This document shows, in pieces, positions 1 through 6,692 of a DNA stretch of 21,498 bases. The notes below the pieces were generated by a model. It saw only the letters and a program-made list of their open reading frames with translations, did no database searches and was not told the DNA's origin. Numbering within the stretch: position 1 is the first letter of the stretch; each line of letters begins with the position of its first letter. This DNA comes from an uncultured Eubacteriales bacterium (lineage in GTDB: Bacteria > Bacillota_A > Clostridia > Peptostreptococcales > Anaerovoracaceae). A program made the position numbers and the translations under genes. The DNA lies in assembly GCA_902774195.1 (NCBI GenBank), contig CACYHM010000002.1:1-21498 (forward strand), in the 5' to 3' direction.

Positions 1-129
1 TTTGTTGTTTGCTGAGATTACGTCACCCGTCTCGGCGTCGATCTCATCATAGGTGTACGACACCCGGCTCCCGCCGTTTACGCTCAGCACAGCGAATGAT
101 GCAAGCTGCTTAATTGTTGAGTTAGACAT
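1..129 (-). CDS. Partial small phage protein after Tal (continues past left edge)
   Basis: The first 43 codons of a gene are visible; it starts MSNSTIKQLASF and is still open at base 1. Its ATG overlaps the end of the Tal gene by 8 bases (AATGTCTAA), a typical translational coupling in phage tail operons. The visible part (polar, with a VSYTYDEIDAETGDV stretch) resembles the small conserved proteins that often follow tail tip genes in Firmicutes phages, but I cannot name a family and give no function. The reading frame, the overlap and the absence of any competing frame are what support it. Confidence 0.7.
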   Translation of the reverse strand, partial: MSNSTIKQLASFAVLSVNGGSRVSYTYDEIDAETGDVISANNK

Positions 130-2572
130 TGAGAAGTTCCTCCTGTTCTTTTATGTAATTTTCAATATTATATTCTTCGACACTCTCGTCTGAATATTCA
201 TCAAGACCATATTCATGTTCGAGGCGAATGTTACTGTAGTCTTTCTGCTTTGCTTTCAATTCCCATGCAACTTTAAGATGCGGAGTCCCTTGTATAATAA
301 AATACCGTGGGCCCTTGCCGGCTATCCAGCAATCCCCCTCACCTTCTTTTTGCAGAAATACTTGATATTCGACTTGGTCCGCTATGGTCTCAGTGAAGAT
401 ATCATCCAAATCAACATAACAAATCCCCTCTTCATCCAGCACCGCTTCTCCGATGTCTCCGAACAGTGGCGTCGGTGTTTCGTAACAATAAAGGAATCGT
501 TCGGAATAATTTTGTGTTTCGACCACTCGGCTTTTCGTTCCGCTGCATCCGAAAGACCCCCATATATATACATAAGGCGTTCTGTCTTCTCGGACTACCA
601 TTTTTGATGAGCCATTGATAAAAAACAACGTGTAGTTTTTAGCACTTAGCTCAATCCGATCAGTTGACCTAACACGAAGCGAAGGAGAATACCAACTAAC
701 ATCTGCAACAGAAGGAAGATCCCAAGATGATGTGCCTGTTTGGGAGTAAAAACCTACTTTATAAGGCGAAATTTCCACGGCATCTCGCCCTGACATGTCA
801 GATAAAGTACCACCTACCCAAACTCCGCTTCTCGCGAAAACACATTTTCTCATAGCATCTTCAAACGTGAGGTCTGTTGAGGATATCGTAAAACCACCTA
901 CAGTGCCTTGTTGCGTTACGAATTGGCCTGATTCCAAATTCCAGTAGTTAAGTCCAGAATCATCAGAGATCGTTCCCGCTTTTATAAGATTTGCAGTCAG
1001 GATTCCCGTCATTATCATCGAAGCGTTGATCTTTCCGTCTTGCGTGATGGCCACATCGGTAAACGGACCGTTATATCCGTTAGAGCTGTGAGCCAGCCCG
1101 CCGAGATTCCACCTCCAAATATTCACGGCCTGATTTAGATTCAGATTGTCCGTAATCAGGAGCTCTATCGGCTGGCCGTTTGCGTTGACAGTCGTGACTA
1201 TGTATCCGCCGGTCCCGCCCCGGATCAGTTCGGTCGCGTCTTCAATAGCCTGTTCGTATTCTGATTCGATCGTTGACTTTGCCGAAGCGATTTCCGTGTC
1301 GGCGTATCCTTTCGCGGCTGCTTCTGCTGCGTTCGCTTTTGCTGTTGCATCTGCGCTTGCCGTGGCTTCTGCTGCTGACTGAGCTGCGTTTGCTTTCTGT
1401 GTAGCGTCGGCAGCAGCTACCTGTTCCACGGTCTCGATGTCTATCTTGATCGCTTGGAACCCTTGCACGATGCCGGCGATCTTCGAATCGAATTGTTTTT
1501 CAATTACTGCTGCGTACGTTGTCGGCTTGTCTCCGAGATCCATCGAATCGTAGCGGTCGAGGAGCACGTTATAGACTACTTTGATGACCTTCGCACGGAG
1601 GCTCATGTTGTACATCGGGACAAACACTCCGCAAGTGTCGCAGAGCTTCAGCCTCTGAAGTGGAGCATAATCTTTATACTCCTCTGTCTGCCACAATTGC
1701 ACAAAGTTGATCGTGACCGTCTGGTTCGGGAGCCATCCGTCCGAGGATGCGAGTCTGCTCTGTGCTCTCGTTCTCAGATCTGATACGCTCGGTTTCTCAC
1801 TGAACTCCCCGGACAGGTCCATCGGCACTATTACTTCTCGCCCACTCGGAACGGTATGCCCTGACGTCAGGAACCACTCCGGCAGCGTGACCAGCGCCGT
1901 CACAGATTCTTCGCCGACCGTCTCATTTCCGAGCCAGTACGGGACTATCGCCGTGTAGACGTCCGAAGCGTCCTCATCATTGTTGAAGTCCACCAGATTC
2001 TTCCCGTATCGAATGGATACGTTTGTATCCTGTCCCCGGTGCAGATAGAACTTCACGTCAAACTTATCGAACTCATACTCCCCTGTTCCGTAAACATCGA
2101 GGATAGAATTGTCCTCACCTCCGAGCATGGCCCGGGCCTTACATGGCGTTTCTGACATGAACGTCGCTGTCACGCTCTTATTTGTCCAGAACGTGAACGG
2201 ATTTGTCGTGACGGACTGCGAGTCTATTTTCGACAGGGCCTCGACACAGGAACCAGCCGTGAATGGTTTGACCGTGATTTCGTTTAGCCGATAGCTGATG
2301 TGATGCGCTCTGAACGTGACCACGCCGTTTATCGGTTCGGACTTCGCATAGATGTCGAACGGTTGAATATCGCCCTGCTCGTCGTGCGTGCAGGCTACGA
2401 TTCGTCCGATCTGGATCTCATCGAAAAGCGCTCCGTTGACAGGGTACTGAAATTCGACCTCATAGATGCCGTTTCTCTCTTCCGTTGCGACGCAGGATAT
2501 GCAATCGGAGAGGCGCCCAAGCCCTTCACTGGTGAAGGTTGTTTCGGTTTTTTCATATAGAATCGGAATCAT
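122..2572 (-). CDS. Tal-like tail tip / tail spike protein (prophage endopeptidase tail family)
   Basis: 816 residues. The N-terminal ~365 residues look like the Tal (gp44/gp18-like, prophage endopeptidase tail) hub domain that closes the siphovirus tail tube below Dit and contacts the host envelope. Residues ~367-447 are an Ala-rich coiled coil with many ATAKANAAEAA-like heptads. A glycine hinge (RGGTGGYIV) follows, then the common module with LAHSSNGYNGPFT and MTGILTANLIKAG (to about residue 530). The C-terminal ~280 residues are beta-rich, including a KSRVVET...GDIGEAVLDEEG segment (about 680-790) that I recall from tail proteins of other clostridial phages. It overlaps the preceding 45-residue gene by 20 bases. 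Unusually, the DGR cassette separates it from Dit. Family assignment is from domain order and motifs; peptidase activity is not shown. Confidence 0.8.
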   Translation of the reverse strand: MIPILYEKTETTFTSEGLGRLSDCISCVATEERNGIYEVEFQYPVNGALFDEIQIGRIVACTHDEQGDIQPFDIYAKSEPINGVVTFRAHHISYRLNEITVKPFTAGSCVEALSKIDSQSVTTNPFTFWTNKSVTATFMSETPCKARAMLGGEDNSILDVYGTGEYEFDKFDVKFYLHRGQDTNVSIRYGKNLVDFNNDEDASDVYTAIVPYWLGNETVGEESVTALVTLPEWFLTSGHTVPSGREVIVPMDLSGEFSEKPSVSDLRTRAQSRLASSDGWLPNQTVTINFVQLWQTEEYKDYAPLQRLKLCDTCGVFVPMYNMSLRAKVIKVVYNVLLDRYDSMDLGDKPTTYAAVIEKQFDSKIAGIVQGFQAIKIDIETVEQVAAADATQKANAAQSAAEATASADATAKANAAEAAAKGYADTEIASAKSTIESEYEQAIEDATELIRGGTGGYIVTTVNANGQPIELLITDNLNLNQAVNIWRWNLGGLAHSSNGYNGPFTDVAITQDGKINASMIMTGILTANLIKAGTISDDSGLNYWNLESGQFVTQQGTVGGFTISSTDLTFEDAMRKCVFARSGVWVGGTLSDMSGRDAVEISPYKVGFYSQTGTSSWDLPSVADVSWYSPSLRVRSTDRIELSAKNYTLFFINGSSKMVVREDRTPYVYIWGSFGCSGTKSRVVETQNYSERFLYCYETPTPLFGDIGEAVLDEEGICYVDLDDIFTETIADQVEYQVFLQKEGEGDCWIAGKGPRYFIIQGTPHLKVAWELKAKQKDYSNIRLEHEYGLDEYSDESVEEYNIENYIKEQEELLNV

Positions 2573-2690
2573 TTTCGAGTGCCCTTTCTACTTCGTCACG
2601 CCACTTGATCGGGACTTTGGAAATAGCCTCTTCTCTGCTCATGCCGCTGTCTACTCTTGCGATCGTCAGGTTTATCCAAAAAGTGAGCAT
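2553..2690 (-). CDS. Small tail-region protein, CD1375-like (45 aa)
   Basis: A 45-residue gene starting MLTFWINLTIARVDSG, with its ATG two bases after the stop of the 102-residue gene and its end overlapping the Tal start by 20 bases. The pattern (short hydrophobic start, then ISKVPIKWRDEVERALE) resembles the very small CD1375-type proteins found beside receptor-binding or tail fibre genes in Firmicutes phages. The role is unknown. Support comes from its gap-free fit between two genes and the resemblance; it is short, so the call is tentative. The Shine-Dalgarno-like sequence sits in the end of the upstream gene (GGAGGCGAATAAA before ATG). Confidence 0.6.
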   Translation of the reverse strand: MLTFWINLTIARVDSGMSREEAISKVPIKWRDEVERALENDSDSI

Positions 2691-2691
2691 T

Positions 2692-3000
2692 TTATTCGCC
2701 TCCTATCACAAACTCGGTGAGTGCGTTCAGAGCTTCCACCACATCGTCAAGTGTTGCCGGCTGAGAGACCGGCACCTTTGCCAGTTCCAGCCACGCATCG
2801 AATTCCGCCTCCACTCTCGCCTTCAGGTTCGGTGTTGCGCTCGTCTCGATGTAATAGACTATCTCCGCCTTGTACTGCGCTCCGTCTTCCGTCTCGATCT
2901 CGCTTACGTTCGTCGGGAACTCGATCACAGCCTTGCCGCCTCGCTCTGTCACGATCACGTTGTCAGGCTGCTCTCCGTAGTAAACATTTCTTATCAGCAT
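2692..3000 (-). CDS. Hypothetical tail-region protein (102 aa)
   Basis: 102 residues, starting MLIRNVYYGEQPDNV. A strong Shine-Dalgarno AGGAGG lies 10 bases before the ATG, inside the end of the reverse transcriptase gene, and the two genes overlap by 38 bases. The protein is acidic, with predicted beta strands first (VIVTERGGKAVIEF, AEIVYYIET) and a helical end (DDVVEALNALTEFVIGG). It does not look like Avd, the basic four-helix accessory protein of DGRs, so I do not assign it to the DGR. Similar small proteins with a helical tail often accompany a CD1375-type protein next to tail adhesins; function unknown. Confidence 0.7.
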   Translation of the reverse strand: MLIRNVYYGEQPDNVIVTERGGKAVIEFPTNVSEIETEDGAQYKAEIVYYIETSATPNLKARVEAEFDAWLELAKVPVSQPATLDDVVEALNALTEFVIGGE

Positions 3001-4006
3001 CGGATATTAACCTCCTGCATAGCTTTATAGACACATTCGGATACATATGCGCCTTTCTGAAGTTGTAACTATCACAATGTTTCAGGATGCCTCTGTACGA
3101 CATGATCTTTCGTGCCTTGTGGGCGTCGATATTCTTGTATGCGTTTCTGAAGCATCTCGATAGCCTGTACATCAGGCCTTTGCGAAGTATTGTCTTGTTG
3201 TGGTCGTATCTATACGATAGGAATTCCACCATCCTTGATGCGACCGGGAACACTTGCCAGTCGGACTTCGCTTCCAGATCAAATCCGTGTAGCAGCGAGC
3301 GGAGCTTCCCGAACAGTTTGTGAAGTGTCCTTTTCCTGCCGTCTGTGAAAACGTAATTGTCCATGAAGCGCACCATGAAGGATTTGTTTCTGATCTTCAC
3401 AGCCTTGTCCACGAACGATAGAACGAGCTGACCGTACCAGTGAGATACCGCAAAGCCTATCGCAAGCTGATCATCCATCTGGTCCAGTATCTGCTCATTC
3501 AGGCGAAGAAATCTCTCGTCCTTGAAGCACCTTCTGAGACATTTCATAACGTGCTTCTTCCTCACGCTCTGATAGAATTTCCTGACATCGACCATCAGGC
3601 AATACTTCGGTTTCTTCTTTCGCAGATTCTTCTCAAGTGCCTTCGTCGCAAAGGTCTGTCCTCTATTCGGCAGTGAGCCGCATGAGTAGAAGTAGAATCT
3701 GCCCGACAGGTGCTTTTGAAGTATCAGAGCGACAGCCGTATGTACAAAGTGGTCGTTCAGTGAAGGTATCATCAGATCACGCTTCTTCTTTCGTGTCCCT
3801 TCGTTTATCGTTTTCAGTCTCGGTTCTTTTGGCTCCCAGCCATTAAGAAGCATCTCCTGCAGTCTTACAGCATATTTCTTGTAGTTTCTTTTGACGTATA
3901 TGAGGTATTTTGTCTTTCTCTTATTGCGGATAGCATATAGAATCGCCTTCTCACAGTGCTCTATACTCGTCAATTCTTTCCATATGTACCCGATGCGTTT
4001 TGGCAT
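2963..4006 (-). CDS. DGR reverse transcriptase
   Basis: 347 residues, a usual length for DGR reverse transcriptases. It should copy the TR transcript into adenine-mutated cDNA that replaces VR. Visible landmarks are YSCGSLPNRG (about 107-116), motif A with D140 (CLMVDVRKFYQSV), motif B IGFAVSH (183-189), the catalytic loop FMDN (214-217), then SDWQVFPV and the motif E position EFLSY (261-265). Isoleucine where other reverse transcriptases have Gln (QGxxxSP) is the DGR signature linked to low fidelity at adenine. Departures from the family consensus are F for Y and N for the second D of YxDD, H for Q in the SQ signature, and S for G in FLG. A Shine-Dalgarno AAAGGA lies 9-10 bases before the ATG. 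It directly follows TR and overlaps the next tail gene, so it is probably expressed with the tail operon. The frame is intact. Confidence 0.93.
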   Translation of the reverse strand: MPKRIGYIWKELTSIEHCEKAILYAIRNKRKTKYLIYVKRNYKKYAVRLQEMLLNGWEPKEPRLKTINEGTRKKKRDLMIPSLNDHFVHTAVALILQKHLSGRFYFYSCGSLPNRGQTFATKALEKNLRKKKPKYCLMVDVRKFYQSVRKKHVMKCLRRCFKDERFLRLNEQILDQMDDQLAIGFAVSHWYGQLVLSFVDKAVKIRNKSFMVRFMDNYVFTDGRKRTLHKLFGKLRSLLHGFDLEAKSDWQVFPVASRMVEFLSYRYDHNKTILRKGLMYRLSRCFRNAYKNIDAHKARKIMSYRGILKHCDSYNFRKAHMYPNVSIKLCRRLISDADKKCLLRRAA

Positions 4007-4300
4007 TTAGACTATTCCTTTCGCTTATCGACTTTCGAGATTTAACCTACTCACCGACCCTCAATTTGCTTCATTTTCACCGAGAGGTGAGGATTTGTGC
4101 CCGCTCATACCTTTAAGTATGGATATGAGGAATATTGGCACGGCCCCGTTGTTCCACCACGAGTTGGACGCGTCGTTGTTCCAGCTACCGTAGAACAGAC
4201 CGCAGTTCCACTCGTTGTTAGCGTTCCCGCCAGCGAGCAAGTAGAAACCGAAGCCGACAGCCGGGCGCAGACACAAACCCTGTAATTATCTTTTGAAATA
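4007..4300 (-). ncRNA. DGR template RNA region (TR plus spacer), approximate limits
   Basis: The 328 bases between the target gene and the reverse transcriptase hold no gene; they contain the post-VR stem-loop, the template repeat and a 126-base spacer before the reverse transcriptase ATG. In characterised DGRs the template is a structured RNA made of TR and the spacer just downstream. Here the spacer contains two short inverted repeats: 4106-4121 (5-bp stem CATAC/GTATG, 6-base loop) and 4077-4090 (5-bp stem TCACC/GGTGA, 4-base loop). Upstream of TR on the coding strand is an AT-rich pocket with GATAAT at 4285-4290, but I see no convincing -35, so a dedicated promoter is unproven. The ends are inferred, not seen. 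Confidence 0.5.
4133..4241 (-). repeat. DGR template repeat (TR)
   Basis: 109 bases that align with VR at a constant offset of +220. On the coding strand TR has 25 adenines; 19 differ in VR, while only 1 of the 84 non-adenine positions differs (4192 versus 4412, T to G). The adenines are concentrated in nine AAC codons (as read in the VR frame), so randomising them gives NNC codons, which cannot be stop codons. Its 3' end shares the GC-rich block GGGGCCGTGCCA with VR. The reading frame through this stretch starts only at TTG and has no ribosome binding site, so I treat it as non-coding template. Confidence 0.95.
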
Positions 4301-4309
4301 TGCTATGCA

Positions 4310-4324
4310 GGGGGATACTCCCCC
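4310..4324 (-). other. GC-rich stem-loop downstream of VR (candidate DGR target-site hairpin)
   Basis: A perfect inverted repeat GGGGGA/TCCCCC with a 3-base loop (or a 5-bp stem with a 5-base loop) lies 28 bases after the end of VR and 10 bases after the stop of the target gene. Hairpins or cruciforms just downstream of VR help DGR homing in known elements. A further G5 block at about 4330-4334 could pair with the same C5 block, giving an alternative fold. No T-run follows on the coding strand, so it does not look like a terminator. Confidence 0.55.
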
Positions 4325-4334
4325 TCCGACCCCC

Positions 4335-5858
4335 TTATTGAGGGTTTTTAAGGAGTGGCACGGCCCCGTAGGTCCACCACGAGGCGGACGCGACGAGGTT
4401 CCAGCCACCGCCGAACAGACCGCAGGCCCACCCGTCGGAAGCGCGCCCGCCAGCGAGCAAGATCGTGTTGCCCGCGGAAGGTAGTGGCACATACTGCTGA
4501 TCTCCTACAGGCGAGGACGAGCTTCCGCTGGACGTCCCCGTTGCCATGAAGGCCGCAAGGCCCGGGATCCTCTGTGCATTTCCGCCTACCGTCAGCCATG
4601 CAGCCGACGTGAGTGTAGGCAGCGCGACGCCCGTATCCTTGTGATAGCTCGTATTAAGAGCATCGTAGTCATCAGGATCAACACCGTCCGGACATATCCA
4701 CAGGTGATTTGTGGTCTGCTGACGGTATATGCCGAGTGTGTATGCGTATCTGTTGCCCCAGAGGACCATGCCCCTGTAGAAGGCATTTGCCTTTTCGTTC
4801 GTGCCGAGGTAGCCCGACATGTTGCCGAGGCTCTGCCCGATAAGCGGGAACTCGCATGAAGCGAAGCCGTGTACGGACATATACATTCCATCGGTCAGGG
4901 ACGAGAGCAGCCTATCGAGCGTCACGGTGTAAGTCGTACCGGATGCTGATACGTTCGCCACTATAGCCTTGTATGTGGTCGCTCCGACAGATGCGCCGAA
5001 GTCTACCTGCGTGCCCTTGTACAGCAATGTGGCCAGTGCGGAATCCGTTACCGTGAAGGTCGTTACCGTGCCGGTGTTATCCACGTTCGAGATGACGTCT
5101 GTTGCATTTTCTCTGTAGCACGAACTGCAGCCTGAGCCGATAGCGTCCTGTCCGTTCATGTTCGCATACTCGACTATGAACAGGGTCGTAACGGCATCAA
5201 GATGGTCGATGTCTACGAGCGTGAAGCCCGAGCTTACCGCTCTTGAGTGGATCTGCTGCACCTGTATGTTGGTCAGCGGGATTCCTGCTCCTGCGGTGAT
5301 CTTGCTGTTTCCTGCATCTACGGCAAAGCCGACACCACGGACCTCTTCGGCGTGATACTTGTAGCCCGGGCGCTCTCTGTCCGATATATAGAACGTGACT
5401 TTTCCGCCGTCCTCTCCGCTCCAATACCAGAACTCTGGTATGTACACGCCTACGAACAGGGTCTCGCTGCCTTCATATGTGAAGTCAGGATCTCCGTATA
5501 CAGCCGTGATGCACGACTTGACGCTTTCGCCCGATGAAAGAGCATTATATGCCGTGAGATTTACGTCGCACACCGTTATGTCACTCCACGGATAGATGGA
5601 GTCGAACGGGTTGTTGTAGCTGGCGTTAATACTGCCTTTGTGACAAAAATTCGTTGTGTCTGTCGTTATGTCCTTTGCGGCCCCCAGTCTTGTGAGCTTA
5701 TTTGTCAGTCTGTCCCATCTCGCGCCATAGAGAGTGTTTTTGTCTATGGTCACAATGAAGTCTGCTGCGTTCAGTTTGCCGGTCATAGAGCCGCTGTCTG
5801 CGGGTATGAGCGCATTGTCCAAGCTTCCGCTATAGTCTGGTAGTTCGTGAATTTCCAT
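4335..5858 (-). CDS. DGR target: variable tail adhesin with C-terminal C-type-lectin-like domain
   Basis: 507 residues. The gene begins 18 bases after Dit, with AAAGGAGA upstream of the ATG. The N-terminus (ELPDYSGSLDNALIPAD) resembles the attachment segment of other DGR-diversified phage tail proteins. The middle is beta-rich, with an Ig-like or spacer segment (about 260-320). The C-terminal domain contains MVLWGNRYAYTLGIY and ends in the variable repeat (residues about 466-502), with LLAGGRASDGWACGLFGGGW and SWWTYGAVP, followed by four constant residues. This is the layout of Mtd-like C-type-lectin folds, where variable residues decorate a fixed scaffold. Compared with TR, 13 core residues differ, mostly Asn replaced by R, S, D, A, L, T or Y. 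The probable role is host receptor binding at the tail tip; the receptor is unknown. The DGR target status is strongly supported; the fold is inferred. Confidence 0.92.
   Translation of the reverse strand: MEIHELPDYSGSLDNALIPADSGSMTGKLNAADFIVTIDKNTLYGARWDRLTNKLTRLGAAKDITTDTTNFCHKGSINASYNNPFDSIYPWSDITVCDVNLTAYNALSSGESVKSCITAVYGDPDFTYEGSETLFVGVYIPEFWYWSGEDGGKVTFYISDRERPGYKYHAEEVRGVGFAVDAGNSKITAGAGIPLTNIQVQQIHSRAVSSGFTLVDIDHLDAVTTLFIVEYANMNGQDAIGSGCSSCYRENATDVISNVDNTGTVTTFTVTDSALATLLYKGTQVDFGASVGATTYKAIVANVSASGTTYTVTLDRLLSSLTDGMYMSVHGFASCEFPLIGQSLGNMSGYLGTNEKANAFYRGMVLWGNRYAYTLGIYRQQTTNHLWICPDGVDPDDYDALNTSYHKDTGVALPTLTSAAWLTVGGNAQRIPGLAAFMATGTSSGSSSSPVGDQQYVPLPSAGNTILLAGGRASDGWACGLFGGGWNLVASASWWTYGAVPLLKNPQ
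4353..4461 (-). repeat. DGR variable repeat (VR)
   Basis: The copy of TR inside the last 42 codons of the target gene. Differences from TR are almost all at template adenines, including double changes in single AAC codons (to CGC, TCC, GCC, CTC). The invariant positions keep Trp, Cys, Gly and Leu residues that should hold the lectin scaffold. The constant 3' block GGGGCCGTGCCA is the likely site where cDNA synthesis or integration starts (IMH-like). Homology with TR stops abruptly on both sides. Confidence 0.95.
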
Positions 5859-5876
5859 ACATTTCTCCTTTACTTG

Positions 5877-6692
5877 TTAGATGATCCACCATCTTGGTAT
5901 GATGCTGAAATCCTGTATCGTTGAGCTGCGTGACAGACCGCTCTCGCCCGGCGGCAGTATAGGAAAGTTTGCGCCAGACACGGACACTAAGCTCGATGCC
6001 GGTGTTATTACGCCGCCCACTTTCTTGTATATCTCCATAGATTCGCAGTCTATGAATATAACTTGGTTTGCTACGCCTGTGATCGTTATGGTGCTGTCTC
6101 CGATCGCGAGCGTGCCGTAACCTATCACCTTGATGAGCGGCTTTGAGTCGAACATGGTCGGGTTCTGGATCTTCTTCCTTGCTGACTTGACCTCGATTAT
6201 TTCGTCTGTTTCTGTGACAATCGGTTCTTTGTGATTGTCAGTCAAAGGAAGAAGTTCATATGCCCCGATAGGATCCTCGCCGCTTAAAAGGAAGCGCTGC
6301 GGTTTGCAGTCGAAGGTGATGTCGAATTCACCCGCCTTGCTGATGGCCGCAGGCGATACTTCAAGGCCGCTTTTGTACAGTCCCAGGCGGTATTCGTCTG
6401 GATGATAGGTATCGAACAATTTCACATAGCTGTATCTTGACGCGAGTATGTTTCTGAACGCCCGCATCTTTGCAGCGAATTCTTCCTGTGAGGCTCCGAA
6501 CGCCCCCGCAGGATACGTAACCTCGATATTCTCAAAGCAGCCCTGGTCGAGCGCAATAGCTCCGTTTTTGCCGGGAATGGATATCATGTCGACGGCACGT
6601 TCAGGAGCGTTGTATACAGCCTGTCCCGTGATGTATATTCCGTGATCGAGACTGTTTTCGTTGTCAAATGTGAATGAATTAAATAGTGCCAT
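5877..6692 (-). CDS. Distal tail protein (Dit-like)
   Basis: 271 residues starting MALFNSFTFDNENSLDHGIYI. The opening, with a VDMISIPGKNGAIALDQG segment at about 34-51, is characteristic of the siphovirus Dit/phage tail component family, which forms the hexameric ring joining the tail tube to the tip and carries adhesins. The second half (about 135-271) is a beta-rich galectin-like extension. The start overlaps the tape measure gene by 14 bases. It is followed after 18 bases by the DGR target gene rather than by Tal, which is the usual next gene. Confidence 0.88.
   Translation of the reverse strand: MALFNSFTFDNENSLDHGIYITGQAVYNAPERAVDMISIPGKNGAIALDQGCFENIEVTYPAGAFGASQEEFAAKMRAFRNILASRYSYVKLFDTYHPDEYRLGLYKSGLEVSPAAISKAGEFDITFDCKPQRFLLSGEDPIGAYELLPLTDNHKEPIVTETDEIIEVKSARKKIQNPTMFDSKPLIKVIGYGTLAIGDSTITITGVANQVIFIDCESMEIYKKVGGVITPASSLVSVSGANFPILPPGESGLSRSSTIQDFSIIPRWWII

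Noticed and set aside
2692..3000. 102-residue protein as DGR accessory Avd
   Set aside because: It is acidic with predicted beta strands, not a basic four-helix protein, and it has the look of ordinary tail-region small proteins.
4061..4276. 71-codon frame through the TR that looks like a copy of the adhesin C-terminus
   Set aside because: It starts at TTG without a ribosome binding site and consists of the template repeat and spacer; the resemblance is explained by TR being the template of VR.
4285..4290. GATAAT upstream of TR as a possible -10 of a dedicated template-RNA promoter
   Set aside because: There is no convincing -35 at 16-18 bases and AT-rich hexamers are common; noted in the template RNA entry but not listed as a promoter.
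3014..4311. 10-base inverted repeat (CCTGCATAGC at 3014-3023 and GCTATGCAGG at 4302-4311) flanking the TR-reverse transcriptase region
   Set aside because: Ten-base matches are expected by chance many times in a window this size, and the repeats do not extend; no sign of a mobile element boundary.
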